From Gonium pectorale (Eukaryota; Chlorophyta; Chlorophyceae; Chlamydomonadales; Volvocaceae), in assembly GCA_001584585.1 (NCBI GenBank), contig LSYV01000011.1:1251363-1315362 (forward strand): a stretch of 64,000 bases of DNA, read 5' to 3'. Made by a program: the position numbers and the translations under genes. The notes beneath the pieces are model-generated. The model was not told where the DNA came from. It worked only from the letters and a program-made list of their open reading frames with translations, and did not search any database. Each line of letters starts with the position of its first letter. Within the stretch, counting starts at the first letter, position 1. Below, in pieces: positions 24,509 through 37,400 of the stretch.

Positions 24509-26076
24509 TTAGCAGATCGCAAGCATACCCGCTCCTCGTGATGTCCCGTCCCGTCAGCTCGCGCCCTGCGCAACACCTCCCCCTCCCTCCCCCTGGCCCC
24601 ATGCCCAACCTACACCCTCACAAGCACTTCCCCGCAAGTTCCCCCGCCACCTGAGCCAATTGTCAGGCTGGCCAGCGCCGGAAGTGTGAATGAGTGGAGA
24701 GTTGTACGTCGGGTCTGGCAAAGCTGAAGCAGGTCTGAAGGGTCGCGGTCGCCCGTTACAAAGCCGTCGTGAACAACTTTCGCTGCAAGTCTTGAAGATG
24801 GCCGTCTTTGATTAACAGGTGCACACCTCGTGGCATTCACCGATGCTCGCAGGCTGCGAGTCGGGTCGACGACTCTTTTCGGATAGTCCGACATCCCACA
24901 GAATTTATGTCGTATGTTAAAAGAGCAATAAACGTCGTTCCACATTCATCATAAGCACACTCAACGTCGTCCCATGCGGCAGAATGATTGGACGATTGGA
25001 GATTCTGCCTCGCGGCATTGTGCATTCATTCGAAGTACGGACTGGCTACCTTTTTGGCTCGCAGCATACGATGCAACCACTGTGCAGCCTGGGCGACCCA
25101 TGGGACCCATAGAATCGCTGACCCCACACCAATGTCTTGAACTTTACTCATCACCCCACACCATTATTCTGAACATAAGTGCCGTCAACCCCAAGGGGTG
25201 CGGTTCAGATGGCGAGTTCGGGACGGGTTGGGCCTGAAGGGACCGGGAAATGCCTCGTAATGCCTTCAGGGGGCCATGCCATGCCTGCCTGCATGACTGC
25301 CAAAGTGCTTCTTGATCTCCCGTGTCTGGCGGAATGCTAGGGGGTTGGCAATGGAACTTCAATCACTGGGTAAATAGGACCGGAGGGGACCGGGGATGAA
25401 CAAACCTCATCACAGCAAGCCACATCCGCACTTCTGCAGGCGAGATTTTCCAAATGCAGGAGCCTTAAGCTTTTCGGTCCACGACAGCAACACAAACTCC
25501 CCTGGGCATATCTGCAGTTGAACATGTGGTGTAACCCACGGTGCGACGGTTCGTTTCCGCAGCTTCCCCATAGCGCCTTTACTCGTAACTGTGTAACTGT
25601 GCATGTCATCGTCAAAGAGCATTTTTGAGCTGCCTGGTAAGGTAGCTCTTCCGCGCGTCCGAACTCCAGGAGCCCATGCTTGACCTGCGCCGGGGAAGAT
25701 GCAGAAAGAAGAGGAATGTGTCGTATGTAGCATGAAGTTCGCAGCGGGACCCACGTCGGCAGGACGACCGCCAAAGAACTATCGCCTCGTGCTCGTACAA
25801 GCCCCAGCGGCTGTGCACAGCAGCCGGGCCCCTTCAATTGGCAAAGTAATAGATAGCGTGTTTGAAAAGAAAGCCCGCAACGTTTGTGCTGGCATTTTCC
25901 TTGGACTTGCGTAGCCCCACCGCCCCGCTCATAGACAACACTGCACATCATCGCTACTGTGAATGAAGTAACTAGATGTGTGGGTACCAGGCAGCCTAAT
26001 GCCAGTTTGGAGCCTTGTCAGGTTGAAACTGTTTCGCGGCGCCCGTCCACGGTCGGGCAGCCCACCGACAAGCCCA
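24509..26076. other. Intergenic, divergent promoter region
   Basis: The interval between the PsbP-domain gene (minus) and the epimerase gene (plus) must hold both promoters. It is comparatively AT-rich around 24780-25060. A minus-strand open frame at 25410-25754 has mixed composition but no domain I recognise and no supported splice partner, so it is not called. Confidence 0.45.
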
Positions 26077-28179
26077 ATGCTAAAGCAGCACGGCGCTATG
26101 GGGCATTTTGGCTTCCGACGGGCGCTTAGTCTGTCCGCGGCTATCGTCGCGTTGCTCTTCGCGACGGCAGCCCTCACGACGCTATGGTATCAATCAACGC
26201 CTGGAACAGCTGTGGTGCTGCTGGTCCACCCGCTCAGCTCAAGGAGCAGCGCATCTGTCTACAAGACCTGCGCGAGCAGCGGGAGCGGCCTCGGGAAGCG
26301 CTATTTGGTCACTGGAGCCGGTAGGGGCTGCATCTCCCTATTAAAGCCCTGTCGGTCGCGGCGCCTGTCCAACATGCGGCTGTGAAATGCCTCCTCGGCT
26401 GCCCGCGCCCTGTGCTGCAGCGGGTTTCATCGGCTTCCATGCTGCCAAGCAATTGAAAATGCGTGGGGACGTCGTCATTGGCCTGGACAACTTCAACGAC
26501 TACTACCCCGTCTCGCTCAAGCGCGCACGCGCGCAGGAGCTGAGCGACATGGGTGTGCCGGTCGTCGAGCTGGACCTGAATGACCAGCCGGGGCTACAGG
26601 AGCTCTTCCGCCTCTGCTCGTTCACCCACGTCCTGCACCTTGCGGCCCAGGCGGGTGTCCGCTACGCGGCGCGAAACCCCTTTGCCTACATCCAGTCGAA
26701 CGTGGCGGCGAGCGTCTCTCTCATGGAGACGATGCGGTTACAGAAGCCAATGCCGTCGCTTGTGTACGCGTCGTCTAGTTCCGTGTATGGGCTGTCGAAG
26801 CGGTTTCCGTTCACGGAGGACGACCGGGTAGACCAACCGGCCAGCCTGTACGCGGCGACGAAGCGCAGCCTGGAGCTGCTGGCGCATTCGTACTACAACA
26901 TCTATAAGATGTCCGTGACCGGTGCGCTTGAACGGAAAGGCGTAAATGCCGCTGGGCGGGTACAAGGGTGGCTCTGGAGGCCTTGTTTCTAGGGACGCCG
27001 TGCGCGCTATGACGACGCGGGCGGCTCCACGGGCTTGCCACTGTGACGCCGAGCATGCGGCCGCATCGACATGTGAGCACTCGCCGCACAGAGGTGCATT
27101 GAATCCGCCACAGCAGCAGACTACATCTGCCGCAAACGCTTGTTCATGCCCCATTGTCGCAGGCCTGCGCTTCTTCACCGTGTACGGCCCCTGGGGCCGC
27201 CCGGACATGAGCGTGATGGCGTTCTCGCGCAATATTGTGGACGGGAAGGCGATTCGGGTGTTTCAGGTGCGTGGAGTGTCGACACGGAGCTCCCCACCAT
27301 TGCTTTGTTGGGGTTACCGCGCATCTGTGCTGAGCAGTGTAGAGGTGGTTGCTGTCAGGGGCTATGGCACCGCCGATTGAGGCGGTACCCCGCATGCAAG
27401 TTAAACTCTCGCGTGTTGACCTGCAGGGACCGAACGGCACGGAGCTTGCCCGTGACTTCACCTATATTGGGGACATCATTAGCGGCGTGCTGGCGGCTCT
27501 GGACATGGTGCCGACCTCCGCTGACCCCAAGGTGGGCGACTGGGATCGTGGATGGCCGTCGTAACTGGATGTCACTGTGCAGTGAAAGGATTGGCGCTTG
27601 AGTTACGGCCGCCAGTGTTGGCCACCAGGATCGGGATGGGCTACTATCCCTCGTTGCTCATTGCGGCTTGTCCGTGCATGAGCGATAGGAGACCTACAGC
27701 TACAGCCGTGTACGCCTCGGTATTTTCCACCGACTTCCCAATCGACATGCACATGTTTTGATGCGCTCCGCCAGTTTGCACCTCCAATCCCTTCAGTCCC
27801 TTCGAAGGGAAGATTGATGGTGGTGGGCATGGATGTGACCCCCCATTCCACCACCCGTCACTCTGCCTTTCCACAGGTGCAGCCCACATACAGGGTCTAC
27901 AACCTGGGCAACACCCAGGTGCACACGGTCAGCGAAATGGTCGACACGCTCCAGGAGCTACTAGGCATCAAGGCAAACATCAAGTACCAGCCGCTGGGCG
28001 CCACCGGTGACGTGCTGCGCACCAACGCCAACATCACGGCGGCGCACAGTGACCTCGGCTACACGCCGAAGACGAATCTGCGGCAGGGGTTGCAGGAGTT
28101 TGTAACGTGGTACTTTGCGTATTACGGGGCGGACGGCAAGCACCGGCCCGCCGACGAGGTGGGCTACATCCCTGATTAA
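26077..28179 (+). CDS. UDP-glucuronate 4-epimerase (membrane-anchored SDR)
   Basis: The enzyme interconverts UDP-glucuronate and UDP-galacturonate for wall or matrix polysaccharides, normally in the Golgi. Exons 26077-26320, 26421-26921, 27163-27266, 27427-27531 and 27877-28179 join in phase to 418 aa, close to plant GAE proteins. There is a short cytosolic N-terminus and a membrane anchor at residues about 17-38 ([17 protein letters not shown]). The Rossmann motif TGAAGFIG (residues 79-86) is split by intron 1. Further motifs are [19 protein letters not shown], the catalytic SSSSVYG, Y225-x3-K229 (YAATK), [14 protein letters not shown], and [10 protein letters not shown]. The GxxGxxG spacing and the NFNDYY and YGPWGRPDM blocks are diagnostic of the UDP-GlcA 4-epimerase/GAE group rather than UGE galactose epimerases. 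A TGTAA poly(A) signal lies at 28288-28292, about 110 nt past the stop. Confidence 0.92.
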
Positions 28180-28287
28180 GGGGCAGAGGCTGGCCGGCAA
28201 AGGGTCGGCGATTTGCAGAGGTCGTGTTGCATGGGGAGTGCCCGTAAGCGTCCTCAGAGCTTTCTTGCGTTGCACAGGCATTCATCT

Positions 28288-28292
28288 TGTAA
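28288..28292 (+). terminator. TGTAA poly(A) signal of the epimerase gene
   Basis: TGTAA is the usual polyadenylation signal in Chlamydomonas and relatives. It stands about 110 nt after the epimerase stop codon, a normal distance. Confidence 0.5.
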
Positions 28293-29435
28293 TGTGGATA
28301 ATGCAGTCTTGCCAGCTTTCAGTCATGTGTTCTGGTCCCGTAAAAGTGTGTGACACTGAAGTGTTAAGTTAGCTGCGTGTCCTCATCAAAAGCAGAACGT
28401 GCTGGGCTTCACGGTTCTGTGGTAGAGTCTCCAGTTTTAATGAGGTGTATTACTGCATCGCAGTTTTGCCCATGCTATCGATGTATGGAGGCTGCTCCGA
28501 TGGATTGAGGTTCCTGACGTGCACACCTAGCGGTCCTTAACTCTAGGAACCACGTGCAGTCACGCGCGCTTGGGTTCACGGGTATAGAGGGATCACTAGA
28601 TCCCTTGTATGTGTGCTGCGTATTCAAGAGGGTCTGAGGCTGGGGGCCAGTGCCTTGTTTCTGCCCGCATATTATGTACTTACTTAAAACTGGTGCAATA
28701 TGAACGTAGAAGATTTGTGGTGCCACGGTGGCGCAAGGATGCGGCACCCAGGAGTGCGGGTTATTGTTTGGCAGTCACCTCGCATTGCCACCGTAGAGAT
28801 CTTTTGACACGCGTGCCATGGTCAAACGCTTAAGCGGCCTTGCACGTTGCGATTGTGCGTACTTTCTCAAGCTCGTGCGTGAGGAAATTGTAGGGTACGC
28901 ATGGCTGTGGGGCTGCCATCCGCTGCGACAAGCGGGCATAAGCTCACGTGGGCACTGATTCTTGCCGGGTCGAGGCAACGCGCTGCTTCTAGTGGCGGCA
29001 GGCCTGTCTGCGCATGCCGCCATCGCTGTGCCCATGCGCTGTCTCCTGTCTGTCCTTCGCACATCCTTGAGTTGCCTGCCAAAGCTCCCAGACTTTACAC
29101 GGGCTATTGGCAATGTTCGCATGTAAAACGCCTCTTTGGTTAACATCCCGCATACATGTCGCCGGACGTCACATGTCTCAGCATCCTGGGCCGCAGCCGT
29201 CAACGGACCGCCCGGCCGCTGCTCGGCCACTGCTCCCTCATCGGCCACGCGCGAAGTCTCGTTCGCGACATGACCCGCATCACACGCGTTATTGTCACTG
29301 TCTCAACAAGCCATTTGCACGGGTATGTACAGGTACACAATGCACCTGTGCACAGTAACCCGCCCTCATGCTCCCTTAGAACGCACATGTGCACGCCATG
29401 AGAGATGTGACGTGAACGCATGCATACATTTTGAT
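28293..29435. other. Intergenic, no gene seen
   Basis: No supported coding exon. Short frames on both strands are interrupted and show no codon bias like that of the neighbouring genes. Confidence 0.45.
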
Positions 29436-30179
29436 ACCGTAGTGACCAGAATTTAATTGACACGCCTGTCGGAGTTATCATTTTTCCCCCCAATTGACAC
29501 GCGGAGCGAAACATTTTTCGGAATTGACAAGCCGAAAGGCAAGATTTTTGCCTTAATTGACACGTGTGCAACCATGTCAACGACCATGCCCGGTGCGCTT
29601 AAACTGCTTGCACGGCACAGTACTGGTAGGATAGGTTTAGCCGCACCGTACAGACCACAGTACCCGTTGCGACCTCACTGCTGGAGGCAAGCGGGTTACG
29701 GTACCAACAGATCGTCGCAACATTACCGTGCCGGTATGGACAGCAAGTTCCATTCACCCGACTCCACCGATAGCGTTACGGTTACACTAGCACCGTGCGC
29801 CGGCCGCATGCCTGAACGACACGCCCCATTACTGGTACAAGTCGCTGCCCCAGTCTGGCTCCTCACTCGACGGCACCTCCTCTTCTCCCTCCTCCCCGCT
29901 GCCCTTGCCCTTGCTCCCCTTCCGCCCACCGCTTTCCTCGCTTGTGGACTCCTCCCTGTCACTCCCGTCCCCATTGCTCGATTCCTGCGCACTGGACGAC
30001 CCAACGTCGCTGCAGTGCTGTACGGGACGTGTGTTTTGACACGATGGGACTTTTCCCCCTTATTGACATCCGGCGGACAGAATTATTTCCCCCAATTGAC
30101 AACCCCCAAAAAACATTTTTTTCCGTTGACAAAATCCTTCAAACTTGAATTTTGTCAATTTAATTCTGGTCACTACGGT
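29436..30179. mobile_element. 744-bp inverted-repeat element with spaced TTGACA repeats
   Basis: Terminal inverted repeats begin ACCGTAGTGACCAGAATT at both ends (left 29436, right end 30179), then one mismatch, then AATTGACA, about 27 bp in all. Both arms carry direct repeats of A/TATTGACA followed about 15-20 bases later by ATTTTT or a pyrimidine run. They start at 29455, 29492, 29522 and 29555 on the left and at 30034, 30061, 30094 and 30125 on the right, spaced 27-37 bp. No transposase is visible. One frame stays open across the whole element but looks like repeat read-through. No clear target-site duplication is seen. I infer a non-autonomous DNA transposon with subterminal transposase-binding repeats. 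Confidence 0.75.
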
Positions 30180-30243
30180 GTATATTGCAATGTCAAGTCT
30201 GTGAAGTTGCAAAAATAGGCGGAGGCGCTGCGGAGAAGGAGAA

Positions 30244-30740
30244 ATCTGCAGAGAAAGAGGGAGCCCGGAGGCGCGGAGCCGCGTCAACCGAATTCCAGGG
30301 ACAAACTTGAAACCACGCCTGAAGGGCGCGGCATGGCATTGCGACTACATTGGCGTTTTGGAAATTGGATATTCAAGGGGGCGACACAGTTGGCCTCGTC
30401 TGCTTGTCGCCTTCGCCAAGAAGGCCTTGCACCCAGAGCCCAGTCCTCTACACGCCTTCGGGTGCGCTCGCCCTTACTTCCAGGTTTCTATGCGGCTGGG
30501 TGGGCGGGTTGGGCGCGCGCCGGTCCGACGGACTGGTAGATGGCCCCGACGACCTGCGAGCGCGCGCGACAACTTGCAGCCCACCATGTGCAGCCCGACA
30601 GACCGGGTAAGCTGGTAAGCTGGTTCCTGGGCATGGGAGGGACGTCGCTTTACCTTGCCCTGTACCCGCCCGCCCTACTGGCAATGCCGCACCTTCGGGC
30701 ACTGCCTTCGGGTGTGGCGGGCTCCCTCTTTCTCTGCAGA
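30244..30740. mobile_element. About 497-bp element bounded by 23-bp inverted repeats
   Basis: The left end at 30244-30267 and the right end at 30718-30740 are inverted copies with core CTGCAGAGAAAGAGGGAG followed by CCCG. The interior has no recognisable coding domain. The same end sequence recurs at 42834-42857 and, more diverged, at 51384-51406 in inverted orientation, so this is a dispersed family. It sits about 65 bp from the preceding element. Confidence 0.65.
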
Positions 30741-31479
30741 GTTCTTAACTTCTCATACCGTATTCATTTTCCATCGAAAACCACGCCCACCGAGTCTGTC
30801 GTCCCCATACTTCACCAGGTAACCTAGCTCGCTGCCTCACACCGGGAGGGCCCGTGTGCTCGTCTGCGTCGCCCGCCATCTATTGTTCCCGGCGCCCCAC
30901 TGACAATGTGACGTAAGCTGTTTTTGCTTTTCCCCCGTAGAGGTGGCTTCCGGATTTCATTGTGCATGGGCAGCACAGGGGATGCACGCGAGCAGGCGGG
31001 CCCTCCAGTACTCGAGGGTACAGCAGGATTAATCTTGGACCTGCCTCCTCTGCGACCCATTGGTCGGCGCGCCCATCATCCGTTGTCCGGGCCTTGAGCC
31101 TTTTCAAATCAATAAAATGGATGTGCCTGCAATTGGAAAGGCTACAAACCCTGGCTTCCCAAGTCACCGAGCGGTTCGACCTGGTGCATGATCAGACTTC
31201 AGCCTCCGATCACTTTAAGCTGTCACTTTGTTACCTCATATCAAACTGCCTTTCTGGCGTTTTCAAAGACGGAGGTACTTTGCAACCACACACCGAATAA
31301 CCACCACTTGTCGCAGATGGAAAGTCACAGGCCATTGCGCCAGTCAATTTGCAATTGAACATTGATTTTTGAAGTTCATTGTCACGCTAGCATCTGAGCG
31401 ACTCGCTCTTGCGCTGTCGGCGCAGCGTGCGTGTTTGCAGCCGGCAACGCCGCGCAGCTTTACCTTGTAATACCGCACA
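30741..31479. other. Intergenic, promoter side of RimO gene
   Basis: No coding exon is supported. The 3' half is AT-richer (31080-31400), as expected upstream of a gene start. Confidence 0.45.
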
Positions 31480-34400
31480 ATGCAGCTACTTTTAAGGGGC
31501 ACCGCGACGCTGTCCATCGCTACTCACCGGCGACGGCAGCAGGTCTCCTGCCCAGCTGCGGCTGTCGAAATGCCAACTTCGGGAGACAAGCAACAGCAGC
31601 AACCCACCAAGAAGGTTTCTCTCGTAGCTCTTGGCTGCCCCAAGAACGTTGTTGACGGTGAGGGGGCGGTTAGTGGGACCGGGGGGGGGGGGGAGTGACC
31701 GCGTGGGCCCCGGGATAAGGGCGGTGCGAGAATGACGGAACGGCTCGGGGGAAAGCCTCCTCCCTTAGTAACCCGGCCGATGCATTCCCGGCTTGTGCTC
31801 CACTTCGAAGTTCATTTGCCGCATCTGCAACCCTGCCCCTCGCCACGGCAACCATGGGTTGCCCGGCCAGGTGAAGTGCTGCTTGGCGACCTAGCCCGCG
31901 CCGGTTTCTCGGTCACCGATGACCATGAGGAGTCGGACGCCATCATTGTCAACACGTGCGCATTCGTTGAGGACGCAAAAAGCGAGTCGCTGGAGGTACG
32001 GCTTGCGGCGCGGCCCGGGATGAGAGCCCCAGGGCGGGGTTGGAGGGCAAGTACGAAGGGGGAAGGGGACCCAATGCCATACAGCCTGATGCGTTTGCGA
32101 TCGCCCATGGCCCTTCCCGTGCTTGACCTGGCGCTTGGCATCAAGCTGAAGGGGCTCCGGCTCCAGCCGGACTTCCGCAGCGGCCGCTCACGCCTCACCT
32201 CTGACTTCCGACCATACCCCAGCCTGCCACCGCGCGCGCTCGCACGATACAGCCCACCCTGCCCCTTGCCGGAGCGTCAAGCCAAACGGAGAAAAGTCGA
32301 TGAGCACGTGGCCTCGACCTCTACCGGGAAGCCGCCCTCCGCGCCACCTCTCCGGCGACCTGGCGGACATGGTAGGGCGGCCGCCGCCGTCGCAGCCATG
32401 GCTGCCGTAGCTGCGGCCGCCCTTGGCGACGTCGTCGGTGACGTGGAGTCCGCAGATGCCGCGCGTCCGCCCGCGCCGAGGCTTGCGCCGACACCCAGCC
32501 CTCGCTCCCAAAGGCCAGCGACGCCGCGACCCGCCGCCTAGCGGCACCTAGCGCTCGCCATCCCAGTGGATGTGCCCCATCGCCCTGTCCGCCCTGTCCC
32601 CGCGCGCAATCATGCCGCCTCCCTCGCCAGTCCCGGCATGCGCCAGAGTAAACCATCCTTGTCCCTGTCCCTTCCCCGGCCGCGGCCGCCTGCCCTGCCC
32701 TCCGTGTCCCCCGCACAGGCCATCGTGGAGGCCGCCTCTCTGAACGAGGATGGCAAGCGGCGCAAGCTGGTCATCACGGGCTGCCTGGCGCAGCGGTACT
32801 CGGAGCAGGTGAGCGGCCGCCCGACCATCCCACCGCCCGATGGCCCCACCGCCACACCGCGGGAGGGCTGTGGCTATGGGTATGGGTGTGGGCGTGACCG
32901 GGGCTGGGGCTGGGGCTGGGGCTGGGGCTGGGGCCAAGAAGAAATCTTACGCGCACATGGGTCGGGGGTGCAGTTGCTGCCCGCGGGTGTTGGGGCCCGC
33001 GGGTGCTGGGGCCCGCGGGTGTTGGGATGCCGGACACTGCATTGAAGGGGCGTCACATGGCAGCCGCGCTGCCCCTCCCCGTGCGCGTTCCCTTGCCCCG
33101 CCTCGGCGAGCCCGGCTTTTTGGGCGTCACTCAGGTGTCATATTCCCACCCTCTCATGCACCGGTCCCCAACACACACCAACTGCAGACCTGACGAGTCT
33201 GTCCCCTCTGGTGGGAGTGTTGCTGGATACCGCCCGCCGCCCCTGTATGTATTCATTGTGTACCCACGTAACTCCCTCGCCGCCAAACAGCTGGCCGCCG
33301 ACCTGCCCGAGGCGGACCTGGTGGTGGGCTTCCAGAACTACGGGGGACTGGCGGCCTCGCTGCAGCGGACCATGGGCATGGAGCCCACGCCGGAGGCGCT
33401 GGCGCTGGCGGAGGCTGCCGCGGAGCAGCGGCGGCAGGCGGCTGAGGGCGGGGCGGCAGCGGGGACGGAGGTCGAGGATGCGCCAGCTACGTCACAGCGA
33501 GTGCAGGTGGGCTTGCTGTCGTGGTACCCTGCCTGCTTCCCTTCTCAGGTGGCTCGTTGACACGCACTTCGCCGTAGCAAGGCTGCTGCACGCCTGCCCT
33601 GACGTTCGTCGCCTCTAGCACCGGTCACGACGCAGAGGCAGAGATTGCGGATGCTCGAAGACAGGCACCCGTCTGCGGCGTCGTCTGTGTCCCGCCCTCA
33701 AGCACCCACATCTCGCCGGCCCCGCAGCACGCCCGCCCGCAACCCGCGCAACACGGTCTTAATCGCTTGCTCGGAACAACGGACCCGCACCCCGCACCGC
33801 ATTCGGTGTTTCTGCGCGGTGCGGGGTGCGGGTCCGTGGTTCCGGGCCTGGGCCTGGGCCTGGGCGGTGCATGCGCTGTGCGAGCCTACCCCGTGAGAGC
33901 GCCCCAACGCCCTCAAACCACCGCAGGTGGGCGCCGCCACGGTGCCGTTCCGCCCCGAGTGGGACCGCTACCGCCTCACGCCGCGCCACTCCGCCTACCT
34001 GCGCGTGGCTGAGGGCTGCAACCACGCGTGCACCTTCTGCGCGATCCCGGGCTTCAGGTGCGCTCCCGGATCTCTTGTCCGCGGGGATGGTGCGGCGCTC
34101 CCGGCTTTCATTCGCTGCACGGCTGGCGGAACGCGTTCCTCCAGCTGGCCCTGACCCGCCGCTCTGCGGGGCTCTGCCAAGCCGGATGCCCGGGAGCGCC
34201 GGAGCTCGGCGCTGATGAACCGGTGCCGGGTGCCGCCGTCCACCTCGCCCTGTCCCTGTCCCCAGCCCTCCTCCCGAGTCGCACCGCCCCAAAGCGCTCG
34301 CTGCAACCAGAACCCTCTCCCGCCCGTGGCTTTCGGACGTGGTACCCACCCCTTACTCCGACCGACTACACCACCGCCCCCACCCGCCACCGACGCCCCG

Positions 34401-37400
34401 CCGCCCGCCACGCAGGGGCAAGTTCCGCTCCAAGCCGTGGCAGGCGGTGCTGGACGAGGCGCGCCACCTGGTGGCCTCGGGCGTCAAGGAGCTCAACCTG
34501 ATTGCGGAGGACACCAACCAGTACGGCCAGGACAGGTGGGGACCGGGGGCGCTGGCAGACCCGTGGCTCGGCGGTGCCTGCGGGTAGCTGGGGCAGCGGG
34601 GCAGCGGGGCAGCTGGGCAGCGGGGCGGGTGCCACCACGAGGAGGACGCACGAGGAGTGCGCGGCCCCTTGCTGACCCGTGACCCGGTCGTGTATTCTAT
34701 GCGTGACCGTGACAGCCGTGTGTGTCTGTGTGTGTTGAAATGGAACGACGCGACGACGAGCGTAAGCGCGAAAGTGATGGTGTTGTTGTAGGACCCAGCT
34801 CCAGAGGTAGTCGAAGGGGTGATGTCCCTGCATGTTGGTTCGGCGGCGACCACCACCGTAGCCCCCGATGCGGCCCAGAATTGTGTGTGTGTGTGTGTGT
34901 GTGTTGTGAAAAGGAACAACGCATACGACATTATATATGTGTGTGTGCCTTTTTTGCAGAGCTGTACGGGCGAGCACGTGGTTACGCATAATAGAACACG
35001 CACATACACACACAGCCGTTTCATTTCAACCGACAGCCGTTTGAGTATACTGTTCCGCATACATAACACACAGCCGTTATGTCAGATTGTTTTGCCGGGT
35101 TATGCTGCTGGGCCCATGGGCTGCATGCTATGATGTTTTCTGCCTGCTCGCCTGCCTTTAGCACACTGTTACGCGTTGATCTTCTAGATCATATCAAACA
35201 CACAGCCGTGGCGCGCGTGTACCTGAAACCTGGGCTCAGCATACCTCGCGGCCTGGCCTCGGTTTGCGCTTTAGCCCGGCTGCCAAGCACTCAATCAAAG
35301 CCGCAGCCCCGCACTGCCTGACGAGCGGCGACGGCCTTTGCGGTGCGGCCCCCCCTCCGGTGCGCAGGCGCGACGGCCGCGACCTCGCCAAGCTGCTCCG
35401 CGAGCTGTCCTCCCTGGAGGGGCTGCACTGGATCCGCATCCTGTACGCCTATCCCTCCTACTTCAACGACGCGCTCATCGACGAGATCGCCACCAACCCC
35501 AAGGTGCGTGGTTTAAGTACAAAACAGCGTGCTCAAGCAAGCAAGCAAAAGCAAGCAAGCAAAAACAACCCACCCGGCAGCCCATGGACCCTCCGCCCGG
35601 CCCAGCAGTGTGTGTGTGTGTTTGTGTTATGTATGCGTAACGGTATGCTCAAAACAGTGCCACCAGCGACAAAAGAGTTCTATGAACGACAAAACAACCT
35701 AGCCGGCAGCCCTTGAGCGTGTGTTTGTGTGTGTATACTTGCCGAGGATATGGGCGGGCTTTGTGGACCGGGAAAAGCTATGTGGGCCGGGGCGGCGTGT
35801 GAGGCAGAGCGGCGCGAAGCACCTGATCCTCGTTGCGGGGCGGCAGGGGCGGCACGGGTACGGTCTCCGGCCATGGGGCGGGGCGGACACGGGAGCACGG
35901 CATCTGGGTGGCGGGAGTGGCGGCCTGAAGGTGCCGGAAAGGGCGGCTGCGCGTGACGGAACACCGATCGTTTCTTGGGTTTTTAGACATTACGAAGGGG
36001 CCGCGGGTTGGCCTGAGTGCGGCCAGGCCGGGGCAGGCGCTCTGGGGCGTGGGGCGCGGTACGTGCATCGCAGTACTCGAGGGCAGGGCGCGGCGGAGGA
36101 TGGGGCGGGGCGGGGCGCAGTCACGCACGGCGCACACGGTGGGAGTACTCCACCCCCACCCTCCAAATCCGCCCTCCACCCCCGTCCTCAATCCTTGCCC
36201 TCCACCCCTGCCCCGCTCCGCCAGGTGTGCAAGTACCTGGACATGCCGCTGCAGCACATCTCCAACCTCACGCTGCTGGCCATGAACCGCCCGCCGCGCG
36301 AGCACACGCTCAACCTGCTGGCCAAGCTGCGCGCGCGCATCCCGGGGCTGGCGCTGCGGACCACCTTCATCAACGGCTTCCCGGGGGAGACGGACGAGCA
36401 GCACCGAGAGCTGGTGGACTTCGTCAAGGAGTTCAAGTGAGGCTGTCGAGGGGGGTCGGGTGGGTGGGTGGCGGCTAAGGTGCTGGGCTCAGACGGCGTT
36501 ACCGTTCGTACCTTTGAGACTGCGCCAGCGGGTGCGCCTGGGGGGATCATGTTCACGGGGACCAGGCGGCGGCGGTCGGAAGGGGAGGCTCTCAACGGGC
36601 CAGCGAGGGTGCGACACGATGGCAGCGCGGGGGGGGGCCGAAGCGTGGGCGGCAGGCTAGCATGTTTGCTGAGGGGCGCTGACCGGCAGGGCAAGCTGCA
36701 AGTTAACGTAATGACCTACCGCATGGTTTTTGATGTGTGGCTTCACTCCAGCAAAACCCATACGGCCGGGGTCATTGTCAAGTGAGGCGGCGAAGGGTGA
36801 TGGTGTGCGAGTCGTTACCAGGGGGCGGGGCATGGGGAGCTCACTCAGATCCACGCCATTGGCTTCTGACTCGACTCTCTTTTCCTGCCATTTCCTTGTT
36901 TTCCCTTCCCGCCCTGGCAGGTTTGAGCGCATGGGCTGCTTTGCGTTCAGCGAGGAGGACGGCACGCCCGCCGCCAGCATGCCGGGCCAGGTGCCGCAGC
37001 GGCTGCGCGAGCGGCGGCGGGACGAGCTGATCAGCATGCAGCAGCGCATCGGCGAGGAGTGGGCCGCGGGGAAAGTGGGGCAGGAGATCGACGTGCTGGT
37101 GGAGGGGTGAGAGAGGGAGGCAAGAGGGGCGGAAGGGAGGGCGGAAGGGAGGGAGGCGTGGACTGCTGAGCCAATCGGGGAGGGAGGGAGAGGCTTACAG
37201 GGTAGAGCAGGGGGCGGGGGGGGGGGCGGGCAGGGCGCGGCGGCGGTCGAGGCGGGCGAGTGCCGCTCGAGGGTCGCCCTACTTGCGTTGCTGTCTGGCC
37301 GGTGTGGTGTGTGCATTGCTCCCCCTCTGGTGGCGCAAGGGGTCTGCGCCGGCCTGCGCTCTAGCCCCACCACACGCGTCTCCCCGCCTGTTCCGCCCTC

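Noticed and set aside
25410..25754. Minus-strand C-terminal exon
   Set aside because: The composition is plausible but there is no upstream partner, domain or homology I can name.
29455..29560. CRISPR-like spaced repeats
   Set aside because: The repeats are only 8-9 bases, the spacing is irregular, and the DNA is eukaryotic with terminal inverted repeats.
29455..30130. TTGACA motifs as bacterial -35 promoters
   Set aside because: The genes around them have introns and nuclear features. The motif recurs as part of a repeat without matching -10 elements.
29457..30218. 253-codon frame through the inverted-repeat element
   Set aside because: The repeated FFP/ID words come from the DNA repeats. 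The frame crosses the element boundary and has no transposase motifs.
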